Part shown: positions 1 through 9,784 of the stretch, one piece after another | How the letters are laid out: each line of letters opens with the position of its first letter | How positions within the stretch are numbered: position 1 is the stretch's first letter | Origin: Lachnospiraceae bacterium | GTDB lineage: Bacteria; Bacillota; Clostridia; Lachnospirales; Lachnospiraceae | Assembly (NCBI GenBank): GCA_024687205.1 | Contig: JAILES010000004.1 | Coordinates: forward strand, 62,001-126,000 | Direction: 5' to 3' | Length of the DNA stretch: 64,000 nt | Notes under the pieces: generated by a model | What the model was told of the DNA's origin: nothing | The model's input: only the letters and a program-made list of their open reading frames with translations | Databases searched by the model: none | Translations under genes and position numbers: made by a program

Positions 1-1044
1 GCCAATATCAGTATGGGTACCAGTGCAACCACACTTTTCAGCCTGGTAAACCAGAAAGTGGATATCACCACACCGAAGGTATCACTTGCCAACTGGGATA
101 CGGTGCTTCAGGATTATCCCGCACCCTGCGTGTTTGTTGAGATACAGTACACCACGGGACTTGAAGGCTCAAATATACTTATACTCGAAGAAAGGGATGT
201 TAAGGTCATCACCGATCTGATGATGGGCGGTGATGGTACCAATACGGACGGAGATCTGGGAGAGCTCCATCTTTCGGCTATTTCGGAAGCCATGAACCAG
301 ATGATGGGATCATCCGCGACCTCGCTCTCATCAATGATGGGTAAGAAGATCGATATCTCTCCGCCTACTGCCAGCCTGGTCAAGATCAATGAGATGGTAA
401 GCAACGGGGCCGTTAAGTCTTTCTCGGCTGACAGTACCTTTGTAAAGATAGAGTTCAGAATGCAGATAGGTGAGCTTATCGATTCCACCATCATGCAGCT
501 CTATCCCATAGATTTTGCAAAATCTTTATATGAGATATTTATGGGAAACTCGGGACTCGGCGCAGCGCCGGGACCCGCTCCCGAAGAAGTGGCGGCACCT
601 GAAATACCCGGCATATCGGAACCTGCACCGGCTCCTGCCCAGCCTCAGCCTATGCAGCCCCAGATGACGCCGCAACCGAACCCTTATGGAGGATATGGAA
701 TGCCTATGCAACCGCAGATGCCGCAGATGATGCCTATGCAACCGCAGATGAGCGCCCAGCCTGCACAGTTCGGTGCATTTACTCCGGAAATGGCAGCAAT
801 GATAGGTCAGGAAAATATCGGACTTATCATGGACGTGCCTCTGGAGGTCACCGTTGAACTGGGAAGAACTTCAAAGACCATTCACGAGATCCTTGACTTT
901 GCTCCCGGTACTATCATCGAGCTTGAGAAGATAGCCGGTGAGCCTATTGATGTGCTGGTGAACGGCAAGTTCGTAGCCAAGGGTGAAGTAGTGGTCATTG
1001 AAGAAAGCTTTGGCGTAAGGATCACGGAGATCGTTAAAGACTGA
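1..1044 (+). CDS. fliY: Flagellar motor switch protein FliY/FliN (5' end outside window)
   Basis: Frame is open to base 1 ([12 protein letters not shown]...); CheC-like segment, P/Q/M-rich linker, then C-terminal SpoA/FliN domain ([70 protein letters not shown]); followed by fliO/fliP. Confidence 0.9.
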   Translation, partial: ANISMGTSATTLFSLVNQKVDITTPKVSLANWDTVLQDYPAPCVFVEIQYTTGLEGSNILILEERDVKVITDLMMGGDGTNTDGDLGELHLSAISEAMNQMMGSSATSLSSMMGKKIDISPPTASLVKINEMVSNGAVKSFSADSTFVKIEFRMQIGELIDSTIMQLYPIDFAKSLYEIFMGNSGLGAAPGPAPEEVAAPEIPGISEPAPAPAQPQPMQPQMTPQPNPYGGYGMPMQPQMPQMMPMQPQMSAQPAQFGAFTPEMAAMIGQENIGLIMDVPLEVTVELGRTSKTIHEILDFAPGTIIELEKIAGEPIDVLVNGKFVAKGEVVVIEESFGVRITEIVKD

Positions 1045-1448
1045 TGATAAACAAGCTTTGGACACTCGCAGGAAATATTTCCGGGAATGCTGCGCTGCCG
1101 GACAGTAATAAAGGCGGCGTTAACAGCTTAGCCAGATTTCTGACTTTACTGGTGATATTTATCTTTGTCCTGGCAGTAACATATTTTACGACACATTTTG
1201 TGGCAAAGAGTCAGCGCGGTATTGTACGGGCAGCCAACATGGAGATCTGCGAGACTTTGCAGCTGGCGCCGGGCAGATACCTGCAGATAGTGAGGGTCGG
1301 AGAAAAATATTATCTTATAGGTACCGGTAAAGATAACGTAAGTTTCATGACTGAACTGGATCAGAACCTTGAGTTTGCTGATAAAACGCTTCCGGGCTTT
1401 TCGGAAATACTTGATAAATTTAAGAAGAAGAAAGAAGAGGATGGATGA
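1044..1448 (+). CDS. fliO: Flagellar biosynthesis protein FliO-like
   Basis: 134 aa, one TM, FliO-like GRYLQIVRVGEKYYLIGTGKDNVSFM; position between fliY and fliP. Confidence 0.8.
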   Translation: MINKLWTLAGNISGNAALPDSNKGGVNSLARFLTLLVIFIFVLAVTYFTTHFVAKSQRGIVRAANMEICETLQLAPGRYLQIVRVGEKYYLIGTGKDNVSFMTELDQNLEFADKTLPGFSEILDKFKKKKEEDG

Positions 1449-2296
1449 AAACAGCGAAGTTTTGGAAAGCAATATGCCTGCTACTTGTAGTGGGCATTAT
1501 GTGTTTTTTTACACCTTTATGTGTTCATGCATCGGATGCTGACAATAACGGGGATACCGACGAGCGGACTTACGAAGATGCTCCCGGAACCAGCGAGACC
1601 GGGGATGATCTGACCAAGCCCAATGTCGGCAATACAGTGACAATAGAACTGAATAACGGGAACGGTACCATCAACGGTGCACTGCAGATTGTATTTATAC
1701 TGACCGGTATAGCGCTTGTTCCTTTCCTGCTGCTTATACTTACTTCCTTTACGCGTATAATCATAGTCCTGCATTTTACAAGACAGGCGCTTAATACGCA
1801 GACTGCACCGCCGAATATGGTTCTGATCGGACTGGCGCTTTTCCTGACAGTTTATATAATGAGCCCGGTGTTCCTGCAGATCTACAATGATGCCATCGTG
1901 CCGATGAACGAAGGTACCATAGAGCTTCAGGAAGCCTTCGAACTCGGAGTAAAACCTTTACGCGAATACATGTATCCCCAGACCCAGGTCAAGGATACAT
2001 CGGTATTTATGGAGATAGCAGGTTTTGACAGCTGGAGCGGCAATCCCGAAGAGGTACCGCTTCGTGTACTCATTCCCGCTTATGTACTGAGCGAACTGAG
2101 AACGGCATTTATCATAGGTTTCCTGATATATATCCCGTTCCTTGTAATAGACATGGTGGTTGCCAGCGTGCTGATGAGTATGGGTATGATGATGCTGCCA
2201 CCGACCACGATATCCATGCCATTCAAGATACTTCTGTTCGTACTTGCGGATGGCTGGAATCTGATAATAGTAAATTTGGTAAAGACGTTTATGTGA
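1445..2296 (+). CDS. fliP: Flagellar export protein FliP
   Basis: LTSFTRIIIVLHFTRQALNTQTAPPNMVLIGLALFLT and C-terminal ASVLMSMGMMMLPPTTISMPFKILLFVLADGWNLI are FliP signatures. Confidence 0.97.
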   Translation: MKTAKFWKAICLLLVVGIMCFFTPLCVHASDADNNGDTDERTYEDAPGTSETGDDLTKPNVGNTVTIELNNGNGTINGALQIVFILTGIALVPFLLLILTSFTRIIIVLHFTRQALNTQTAPPNMVLIGLALFLTVYIMSPVFLQIYNDAIVPMNEGTIELQEAFELGVKPLREYMYPQTQVKDTSVFMEIAGFDSWSGNPEEVPLRVLIPAYVLSELRTAFIIGFLIYIPFLVIDMVVASVLMSMGMMMLPPTTISMPFKILLFVLADGWNLIIVNLVKTFM

Positions 2297-2327
2297 CAGC
2301 GAAGCGCTGTCCGGAGTGCCTGGGAAT

Positions 2328-2406
2328 GTAAGCGCAAAGAGCGTAAGTGCCAAGGAACGTAAGTGACAAGGAACGTAAGTGCAAAGGGACGTTAGTGCAA
2401 AGGGTC
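2328..2406. repeat. Five degenerate 15-16 bp tandem units, consensus GTAAGTGCAAAGGRAC
   Basis: gtaagcgcaaagagc / gtaagtgccaaggaac / gtaagtgacaaggaac / gtaagtgcaaagggac / gttagtgcaaagggtc read directly. Confidence 0.9.
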
Positions 2407-2521
2407 ATACGATCTTCGATCGTATGACTATATTGCACAGAGGACGCGCCGGCAAACAAGTTTGCCGGGCCGTCCCATGTGCAATAGTTGCAAGCGGCGC
2501 AGCCGCTTGAACCCTTTGCAC
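2395..2521. repeat. Cloverleaf (three hairpins closed by an outer stem) intergenic element, copy 1
   Basis: P1 GTGCAAAGGGT(2395-2405)/ACCCTTTGCAC(2511-2521); P2 CATACGATC-TTC-GATCGTATG; P3 ATTGCACA/TGTGCAAT with inner GGACG/CGTCC and CCGGCAAAC/GTTTGCCGG; P4 CAAGCGGC-GCA-GCCGCTTG. Confidence 0.9.
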
Positions 2522-2625
2522 GTATTAGTGCCATAAAACGGCAAAGCCATTTGACCCTTGGCACGTACTTGTTCCATATAACAGCAAAGCCGCTTGAACC
2601 CTTTGCAGTATTTGTGCCATAAAAC
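2496..2625. repeat. Three tandem 43-44 bp repeats ending just before the fliQ ribosome-binding site
   Basis: Units 2496-2539, 2540-2582, 2583-2625, each of form GCAAAGCCgctTGAACCCTTTGCAcgtatTagTGCCATAAAAC. Confidence 0.88.
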
Positions 2626-2636
2626 GGAGGTCCCCA

Positions 2637-2906
2637 ATGAGCATAGATCTCATTACCGAGATAATCTCACGAGCCCTGTATACAGTGATAATAACCGTGG
2701 CTCCGCCGCTTCTGGTATCACTTTGCATCGGTCTTCTTGTGAGCATATTTCAGACAATTACATCTATACAGGAACAGACACTGACTTTTGTGCCCAAGGT
2801 GATCTCAATCTTTCTTGTGCTTATTGTAGCCGGCCACTGGATGCTGAACAATATGATCACCTTCATGCAAGATCTGTGGTCAGACTTTACGATCTATATA
2901 AGGTAG
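2637..2906 (+). CDS. fliQ: Flagellar export protein FliQ
   Basis: 89 aa, two TM, ISRALYTVIITVAPPLLVSLCIGLLVSIFQTITSIQEQTLTFVPK; SD cggagg upstream. Confidence 0.96.
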   Translation: MSIDLITEIISRALYTVIITVAPPLLVSLCIGLLVSIFQTITSIQEQTLTFVPKVISIFLVLIVAGHWMLNNMITFMQDLWSDFTIYIR

Positions 2907-2911
2907 CTTAT

Positions 2912-3706
2912 ATGAATGTTGACTTTTCGGTGTCGCTCAAGGAATTGGAATACTTTCTCCTGATACTGATAAGGGTTGGATCCTTTGTCGGAGTGGCTCC
3001 TTTTTTCAATACGAACAATACCCCCAGACCTCTGAAAATATGGTTTTCCGTGTTTGTTTCGTTTCTTTTGTATGAAGTTATATCTCCGCATGTTTATGTC
3101 ACATACAGCACTATGATCGAGTACACCATCTGTATACTCAAAGAATTGATCACCGGCCTGCTCATAGGGTTTTCAGCCAACGTAGCTGTCATGGTGACTA
3201 CCTTCGCCGGGCAGTTAGTGGATAACAACATCGGCTTTTCCATGGCAGCACAGATGGATCCGATCACCCAGCAGAATACAACCGTCAGCGGTTACGTTTA
3301 TCGTTACGGTTTTATGCTGGTATTTATAGTTTCAGGCATGTACAGATATCTGATAGAAGCTCTGGCAGAGACCTTTGAACTGATCCCGGTAAACGGAGCA
3401 GTGTTCAATCTTGAGCTTATGTTCGGAAGTTTTATAGAACTTATAACACAATATGTGATGCTGGGCTTCTGGATAGCCTTGCCTGTATTCTCGGTAATAC
3501 TGATACTTAACGGCCTTCTCGGTGTTATGGCTAAGGTATCGCCGCAGATGAATATGTTTTCCGTAGGTATACAGATAAAAGCCATAGTAGGGCTTACGGT
3601 AATGTGGGCGACCATAAGTCTGCTGCCTAAAGCAGGAGATCTGATATATAAAGGCATGCAAAGATCCATTGTTTCTGTCATCAAAGCGATGGGAGGCGGA
3701 GTATAG
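2912..3706 (+). CDS. fliR: Flagellar export protein FliR
   Basis: Internal ATG of the 2594 ORF gives MNVDFSVSLKELEYFLLILIRVGSFVGVAPFF...; the upstream part overlaps fliQ out of frame. Confidence 0.94.
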   Translation: MNVDFSVSLKELEYFLLILIRVGSFVGVAPFFNTNNTPRPLKIWFSVFVSFLLYEVISPHVYVTYSTMIEYTICILKELITGLLIGFSANVAVMVTTFAGQLVDNNIGFSMAAQMDPITQQNTTVSGYVYRYGFMLVFIVSGMYRYLIEALAETFELIPVNGAVFNLELMFGSFIELITQYVMLGFWIALPVFSVILILNGLLGVMAKVSPQMNMFSVGIQIKAIVGLTVMWATISLLPKAGDLIYKGMQRSIVSVIKAMGGGV

Positions 3707-4815
3707 TGCTTGAACTCGATCTCCAGTTCTTCGCCAAAGAAGGACCCGGAGGAGAAAAAACCGAGGAACCTACCAGTAAAAAACTGGAGGACGCCAGAAA
3801 AGAAGGACAGGTTGCAAAGAGTAAGGAATTTGCTTCATCCCTTACGCTTCTTGCATTCTTTTTGCTGCTGCGTATCTGGATGACGGTTCTCGCGACCCAG
3901 CTTAAAGAACTTTTTGGCGGGTTCTATAACAGATTCGGTTATTTTGCGGGGATGGCTTCTTATGAAGACAGACATGTTGAATATTCAACACTTGTAAGTT
4001 ATGCGCTGCTCAGGGTTTTTGTGATAATAGCACCTTTCCTGATATCGGGCTTTGTGCTCTGTTTTGTGGCTGACCTTGCCCAGGTCAAATGGAAACCCAC
4101 CAGCAAACCTCTGCAGCCCAAGCTCAGCAAGATCAATCCCATCAACGGACTCAAAAGGATATTCTCGGTACAGAAGCTTGTGGAGCTTATAAAATCCGTT
4201 GTAAAGATTGCGATTGTAGTCATCGTGGTATATAATCAGCTTAAGGATAAATGGCCGCTGATCTTCAATATGTATGACATGCCGCTGCTCCAGGGAGTAA
4301 TGGCTGCAGGCAAGATCCTGATAGACACAGGCTTCCTTATTTCACTGATATTCATGGTCGTTGCTTTTGCCGATTTCGGCTTCCAGAAATGGAAATTCCA
4401 TCAGGATATGAAGATGACCAAGCAGGAAGTGAAGGAAGAGTATAAGTCTACCGAAGGTGATCCGCAGATAAAGGGCAAGATCAAGCAGAAGATGATGGAA
4501 GCCTCCAGGAGACGTATGATGCAGAGTGTTCCCCAGGCTGATGTCGTCATTACCAACCCTACACATTATGCCGTGGCACTCAGATATGATAAGGAGATCG
4601 CGCCTGCTCCGTTCGTGGTTGCAAAAGGCGTTGACCATATAGCACAGAAGATAAAAGAGATCGCAAGGGAAAATGATGTGGAGATAATGGAGAACAAACC
4701 CCTTGCCAGAGCTCTGTACTCGAATGTCGACTTAGGCGAGCAGATACCCGAGGAACTGTATGTGGCAGTGGCTGAAGTACTGGCTGCGGTATACAAGGCT
4801 ACGGGAAGGGTATGA
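3706..4815 (+). CDS. flhB: Flagellar export switch protein FlhB (GTG start)
   Basis: EKTEEPTSKKLEDARKEGQVAKSKE and autocleavage motif NPTHYAVALRYD. Confidence 0.97.
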   Translation: MLELDLQFFAKEGPGGEKTEEPTSKKLEDARKEGQVAKSKEFASSLTLLAFFLLLRIWMTVLATQLKELFGGFYNRFGYFAGMASYEDRHVEYSTLVSYALLRVFVIIAPFLISGFVLCFVADLAQVKWKPTSKPLQPKLSKINPINGLKRIFSVQKLVELIKSVVKIAIVVIVVYNQLKDKWPLIFNMYDMPLLQGVMAAGKILIDTGFLISLIFMVVAFADFGFQKWKFHQDMKMTKQEVKEEYKSTEGDPQIKGKIKQKMMEASRRRMMQSVPQADVVITNPTHYAVALRYDKEIAPAPFVVAKGVDHIAQKIKEIARENDVEIMENKPLARALYSNVDLGEQIPEELYVAVAEVLAAVYKATGRV

Positions 4816-4842
4816 GCCTGCTGAAAGAAAGGAGGGGACGAT

Positions 4843-6885
4843 ATGCTTAAAAAGATTACCGGCGATGCCGTTGTAGGTCTTTATGTTCTTGCGGCTTTTG
4901 TTATGTTCATCGTTCCCATTCCCAGCTTTCTGCTTGATATACTGCTGGCGATAAATATGTCGGTGGCGTTTTCGGTATTGTTTTCAACCATGTTCTCACT
5001 CGAAGTGCTGAACATGTCCTTCTTTCCCACGATACTGCTGTTCACGACACTGTTCAGGATAGCCCTTAACATTTCATCGACCAGACTTATCCTTTCCACC
5101 GGTGATCCCGGAAGGGTGGTAACGGTCTTCGGCCAATTCGTGGGCGGCAATGATCTGATCATGGGTGTCATAGTCTTTATCATTTTGCTGATCGTGCAGT
5201 TCATGGTCATTAACAAAGGTTCCGAGCGTGTTGCTGAAGTTACCGCCAGATTTACACTGGACGCAATGCCCGGTAAGCAGATGGCTATAGATGCGGATCT
5301 TAATACCGGAGCCATCGATGATGCGGAAGCCAAGAGACGAAGGGATAAGATACAGGAAGAAGCAAGCTTCTTCGGCTCCATGGACGGTGCCGTAAAATAC
5401 GTAAAAGGAGATGCTACCGCAGGTCTTATCATTACAGCCATCAACCTGATAGGCGGTGTTGCCATGGGAATGACCAGGAGGGGACTTTCTTTTGCGGATG
5501 CGCTTGAAGCTTACGGAGTGCTTACCATCGGTGACGGACTGGTCAGTGCAATCCCCTCTCTGCTGATATCTCTTTCCACTGGTATCCTGGTCACAAAGGG
5601 ATCGAAGAGCGCGGATTTCGGAAATGTCCTGCTGTCCCAGCTTTTCACCCTGCCCAAGTCCCTGTATTTTGTGGGAGCGACGCTGATAGCTCTGGGTTTC
5701 ACGCCGCTGCCCTTATATATTTACGGACCCTTAGGTATCGTCTTCATACTTGTCGGGCGGAAAATGTCCACCCAGATGAAGACAGCAGGTATAGAACAGA
5801 AGGTGGAAGAAGAGGAGATTGCCGAGGCGGAAGAAATCAGGCGTCCGGAGAATGTTACCTCGCTTTTGCAGGTAGATCCCATAGAATTGGAATTCGGATA
5901 TGGTATAATACCTTTGGCGGATGCAGCACAGGGCGGTGACCTGCTTGACCGTGTGGTAATGATCAGACGTCAGATAGCTCTGGAACTCGGTACCGTGGTG
6001 CCCATCATCAGACTGCGCGATAACATACAGCTGAATCCGAACCAGTATATCATAAAGATCAAAGGTATACAGACCAGTGTGGGCGAGATACTGTTCAATC
6101 ACTATCTTGCCATGAACCCGGGTTATGTGGAAGAAGAGATAGCAGGTATTCCGACCATAGAGCCGTCTTTCAAGCTTCCTGCACTGTGGATCACAGAAGG
6201 TCAGAGAGAAAGGGCGGAATCCGTCGGCTATACCGTAGTCGATCCGCCTTCGATCATAGCCACCCATCTGACCGAGGTAATCAGGCAGCATATAGCAGAA
6301 CTGCTGACCAGACAGGATGTACAGACCCTGGTGGACAACCTGAAGGAGAGCAATCCTTCGATAGTCGAAGAACTGGTGCCCAAGCTTTTAGGGCTCGGCG
6401 AGATACAGAAGGTATTGCAGAATCTTCTGTCGGAGGGAATATCCATAAGGGATCTGCTGACCATCTTCGAATCCCTGGCCGATCATGCTACGGTCACAAG
6501 GGATACCGACCTGCTTACCGAATATGTGAGACAGTCACTTAAACGTGCGATCTCCAACAAGTATTTTGCCGGTGAGTCAACAGTAAGCGTTGTCACCCTT
6601 GATCCTAAGCTGGAGCAGGAGATCATGGGAAGCGTAAAGCAGTCCGAACAGGGAGCTTATATCACTCTGGATCCCGAGCGCATAAAGAGCATGATAGAGA
6701 GCGTTAAGAAGGAGACGGGAAAGCTTACCGAGATGGGAAAGAGCGCGATAGTACTGACATCGCCTATCGTCCGTATGTATTTTAAACGGCTGACTGAGGA
6801 TTACTTCTCCGATCTGGTCGTGGTATCATATAATGAAGTGGAGTCCGATGTGGAATTACAGAGTGTCGGAATGGTGAGTGCGTAA
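4843..6885 (+). CDS. flhA: Flagellar export protein FlhA
   Basis: FHIPEP-type membrane domain (FTLDAMPGKQMAIDADLNTGAI) and FlhA cytoplasmic domain. Confidence 0.97.
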   Translation: MLKKITGDAVVGLYVLAAFVMFIVPIPSFLLDILLAINMSVAFSVLFSTMFSLEVLNMSFFPTILLFTTLFRIALNISSTRLILSTGDPGRVVTVFGQFVGGNDLIMGVIVFIILLIVQFMVINKGSERVAEVTARFTLDAMPGKQMAIDADLNTGAIDDAEAKRRRDKIQEEASFFGSMDGAVKYVKGDATAGLIITAINLIGGVAMGMTRRGLSFADALEAYGVLTIGDGLVSAIPSLLISLSTGILVTKGSKSADFGNVLLSQLFTLPKSLYFVGATLIALGFTPLPLYIYGPLGIVFILVGRKMSTQMKTAGIEQKVEEEEIAEAEEIRRPENVTSLLQVDPIELEFGYGIIPLADAAQGGDLLDRVVMIRRQIALELGTVVPIIRLRDNIQLNPNQYIIKIKGIQTSVGEILFNHYLAMNPGYVEEEIAGIPTIEPSFKLPALWITEGQRERAESVGYTVVDPPSIIATHLTEVIRQHIAELLTRQDVQTLVDNLKESNPSIVEELVPKLLGLGEIQKVLQNLLSEGISIRDLLTIFESLADHATVTRDTDLLTEYVRQSLKRAISNKYFAGESTVSVVTLDPKLEQEIMGSVKQSEQGAYITLDPERIKSMIESVKKETGKLTEMGKSAIVLTSPIVRMYFKRLTEDYFSDLVVVSYNEVESDVELQSVGMVSA

Positions 6886-8157
6886 ATGGTTATCAAAAAA
6901 TTTCAGGCAAAAACCGAAGCAGAGGCGATTGTCCTTGCAAAAAAGGAACTTGGGGACGATATTACGGTCATTCATTCAAGGAATGTAAAACCCAAGGGCT
7001 TCTTTTCATTCTTTAAAAAGATGCAGGTGGAGATCACCGTTGCAAAGGATGAAGAAGATGTTAAACGTGACACGGATAATATAAAAGAAGGTGTGGCTGC
7101 CATAGATGCGGCCAGGGCTGCTGCAGAAGAGCGTGCCGCCGCAAGGGAGAGTGCGGGCGAAAAGAAAGTCCGCGAAAAGCCCGCAGCTCCTCAGGAGGGA
7201 AGGAATATTGATCTGAAGGCTGACAGCAAGGCGGAAAGCCTGGCTGTTGAAGCGAGGCTTGATAATATACAGAGCCTGCTTGAGCAGAAGCTTTCCATGC
7301 AGGAGAAGGAAAGAAAGGCGGAGCCCCAGAAGGTCAAAGAAGAAAAAGATGATGCAAAGACAAAGGAACTGATGGACTTTACCAAGCTCCTTTACAATAC
7401 CCTGATCGATAACGAAGTGGATGAGAAGTTCGCCAATGAACTGATCGGGGAAGTGGAGCAGAATTTCGGCAGCAATGTAAATGTAGAGCATATACTCTCG
7501 CATATCTATCAGAAAGTGATACTGAAATTCGGAAAGCCGGAGACTATTGAGCAGGCAGATAAGGGAGCAAAAGCCGTATTTTTCATCGGCCCTACCGGTG
7601 TGGGCAAAACAACTACCCTGGCAAAACTGGCGAGCCGCTTCAAACTGACCGATAATAAACGTATAGCATTGTTTACAACGGATACCTACAGGATCTCCGC
7701 TACGGACCAGCTGAAGACTTATGCGAACATCATGGGCGTGCCTTTCCATGTGATCTATACTCCCGAGGAACTTTTAGAGGAGTATGAAAGATATAAGGAA
7801 TATGACTATATCCTTATCGATACGGCAGGGCATTCACCCCATAATACCGAGCAGAAGGAAGATATGGAGAAATTCATCCATGTCCTCGACGGTGTAGCCC
7901 AGACCGAGAATTATCTTGTACTCAGTGCTACGACGAAGTATAAAGATCTGCTGAAGATCTGTGATGTATACAGGGAAATGACGGGATACAGGCTTATCTT
8001 TACCAAGCTTGATGAAACGGAATGTCACGGCAACCTGCTCAACGTACGCATGCATACCATGGCGCCGATGAGCTATGTTACCAACGGACAGAATGTTCCC
8101 GATGACATAGAAGTCTTCAATCCGCAGAATGCGGTTAAGCGTCTGCTTGGAGGTTGA
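6886..8157 (+). CDS. flhF: SRP-like GTPase FlhF
   Basis: GPTGVGKTTTLAKLASRF, TTDTYRISATDQLKTYA, IDTAGHS, TKLDET. Confidence 0.95.
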   Translation: MVIKKFQAKTEAEAIVLAKKELGDDITVIHSRNVKPKGFFSFFKKMQVEITVAKDEEDVKRDTDNIKEGVAAIDAARAAAEERAAARESAGEKKVREKPAAPQEGRNIDLKADSKAESLAVEARLDNIQSLLEQKLSMQEKERKAEPQKVKEEKDDAKTKELMDFTKLLYNTLIDNEVDEKFANELIGEVEQNFGSNVNVEHILSHIYQKVILKFGKPETIEQADKGAKAVFFIGPTGVGKTTTLAKLASRFKLTDNKRIALFTTDTYRISATDQLKTYANIMGVPFHVIYTPEELLEEYERYKEYDYILIDTAGHSPHNTEQKEDMEKFIHVLDGVAQTENYLVLSATTKYKDLLKICDVYREMTGYRLIFTKLDETECHGNLLNVRMHTMAPMSYVTNGQNVPDDIEVFNPQNAVKRLLGG

Positions 8158-8161
8158 ATAA

Positions 8162-9037
8162 TTGGATCAGGCCGAACAGTTAAGAAACAGAATAAAGACA
8201 GCGTCCAGACCGCTCGCCCGAGTGATGACCGTAACCAGCGGTAAAGGCGGAGTGGGCAAGTCCAACACGGCCATAAATCTCGCGCTTCATTTCAAAAAAC
8301 TCGGAAAGCGCGTGATCATACTTGATGCCGATTTCGGACTTGCCAATATAGAGATAATGTTCGGTACCGTGCCGAAGCATAATCTTTCGGATCTGATATA
8401 TCAGGGCAAATCCATCACCGAGATAATCACCTGGGGACCCGGAGATGTGGGCTTTATTTCCGGCGGATCCGGTATCGCGGGACTTTCCAATCTGGGACGT
8501 GAATATCTTACTTATATCATTCAGAACCTTGCACAGCTGGATGCCATAGCCGATGTGATAATCATAGACACCGGCGCAGGCATAGCCGATGCAGTGCTGG
8601 AATTCCTGGTTGCAAGCGGGGAAATACTCCTGATCACAACACCGGAGCCTACTTCCATCACCGATTCCTATTCACTGCTGAAAGCTTTGAACAGACATCC
8701 GAGATTCTCCAGGGAGAATTCCCAGATCAAGGTGATAGCAAACAGGGTTGAGAATCCCGAAGACGGCCGCAGCCTGTACAACAAGCTGAACGCGGTGGTG
8801 GGCCGTTTCCTGGGACTGCCGCTTGAATATATGGGTGCAGTGCCTCAGGATAAATATCTGGCCCAGGCCGTGATGCAGCAGAAACCCGTAAGCCTGGAGC
8901 ATCCCAATGCAAAGAGCGCTCTTGCTTACCAGGAAATAGCAATGAAGCTTATGAACATGGAGACCGAAGGAAAGATCAAGAAAAGGGGGATGGCCGCATT
9001 TTTCTCACATATCGTGGCCAATAAGAAAACAGTATGA
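8162..9037 (+). CDS. flhG: MinD-like ATPase FlhG (TTG start)
   Basis: VTSGKGGVGKSNTAINLALHFKKLGKRVIILDADFGLANIEIMFG; GGAGG upstream of TTG. Confidence 0.93.
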   Translation: MDQAEQLRNRIKTASRPLARVMTVTSGKGGVGKSNTAINLALHFKKLGKRVIILDADFGLANIEIMFGTVPKHNLSDLIYQGKSITEIITWGPGDVGFISGGSGIAGLSNLGREYLTYIIQNLAQLDAIADVIIIDTGAGIADAVLEFLVASGEILLITTPEPTSITDSYSLLKALNRHPRFSRENSQIKVIANRVENPEDGRSLYNKLNAVVGRFLGLPLEYMGAVPQDKYLAQAVMQQKPVSLEHPNAKSALAYQEIAMKLMNMETEGKIKKRGMAAFFSHIVANKKTV

Positions 9038-9768
9038 TCGATATTGAAGATGTGGTAAGGCCCGGCGACCGCTGTGACTTTGAGACCATACCGGATAAGA
9101 TTGCCAAGGATATAGAAGGTGAAAAGAAGTACTACATCACCAAGGTTTATGATGTTAATGATGACGGTACCGTTTCGCTTGTGATGCCTTTGGACAAGAC
9201 CAAGCTCGTAGTGCTTTCCGAAGGTGAAGAATACGATCTGTATTTTTATGCAGGAAAAGGTATATATGCCTGCAGGGGCAGGGTTGTGGGCAGGCTCAAG
9301 GATGATAACAACATCCCCGTAGCCGTTGTAGAGACTCTTACGGATCTCAAGAAGCATCAGAGAAGAGAGTATTACCGCTATACCTGCGTGGTACCGATGA
9401 ATACACGCCAGCTTCCCGATTGGGAGGAGAAAGACTTCATCGAACATAACCGTCTCGATATACTTGCGGAATGCAAAGAGAAGAGTGTGGTGGTGGATAT
9501 CAGCGGCGGCGGCATCCGCTTTGTGTCTTCCGAAGATTACGAACCCGGAAAGCTTGTAAACTGCATTTTCGTGCTTAATATAAAGGGAATCAACAAGACC
9601 CACAATCATGTCGTGCGCATTCTCTCTGTCACTCCGGTTCCCAATAATGCAGGAAACAAAGAGTACCGCGGTCAGTTCATCTATATCGAGAACGGTGACC
9701 GTGAAGAGATCATCAGTTTCATTTTCGAAGAAGAAAGAAAGATCCGCGCAAAGATGAACGGATATTGA
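9034..9768 (+). CDS. YcgR/YpfA-like flagellar brake with PilZ domain
   Basis: N-terminal YcgR-like beta domain, QRREYYRYTCVVPM (RxxxR) and DISGGGIRF (D/NxSxxG) c-di-GMP motifs. Confidence 0.9.
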   Translation: MIDIEDVVRPGDRCDFETIPDKIAKDIEGEKKYYITKVYDVNDDGTVSLVMPLDKTKLVVLSEGEEYDLYFYAGKGIYACRGRVVGRLKDDNNIPVAVVETLTDLKKHQRREYYRYTCVVPMNTRQLPDWEEKDFIEHNRLDILAECKEKSVVVDISGGGIRFVSSEDYEPGKLVNCIFVLNIKGINKTHNHVVRILSVTPVPNNAGNKEYRGQFIYIENGDREEIISFIFEEERKIRAKMNGY

Positions 9769-9784
9769 TCTGAAAGAGGAATAT

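Noticed and set aside
2328-2406. Possible CRISPR array
   Set aside because: Units are contiguous 15-16 bp repeats without spacers, and no cas genes are present.
2594-2911. N-terminal extension of the FliR ORF
   Set aside because: Overlaps fliQ in another frame; homology-like sequence starts at 2912 (MNVDFSVSLKELEYF).
4881-5465. 194-aa minus-strand ORF opposite flhA
   Set aside because: Mirror of strongly conserved FlhA codons; no supporting signals.
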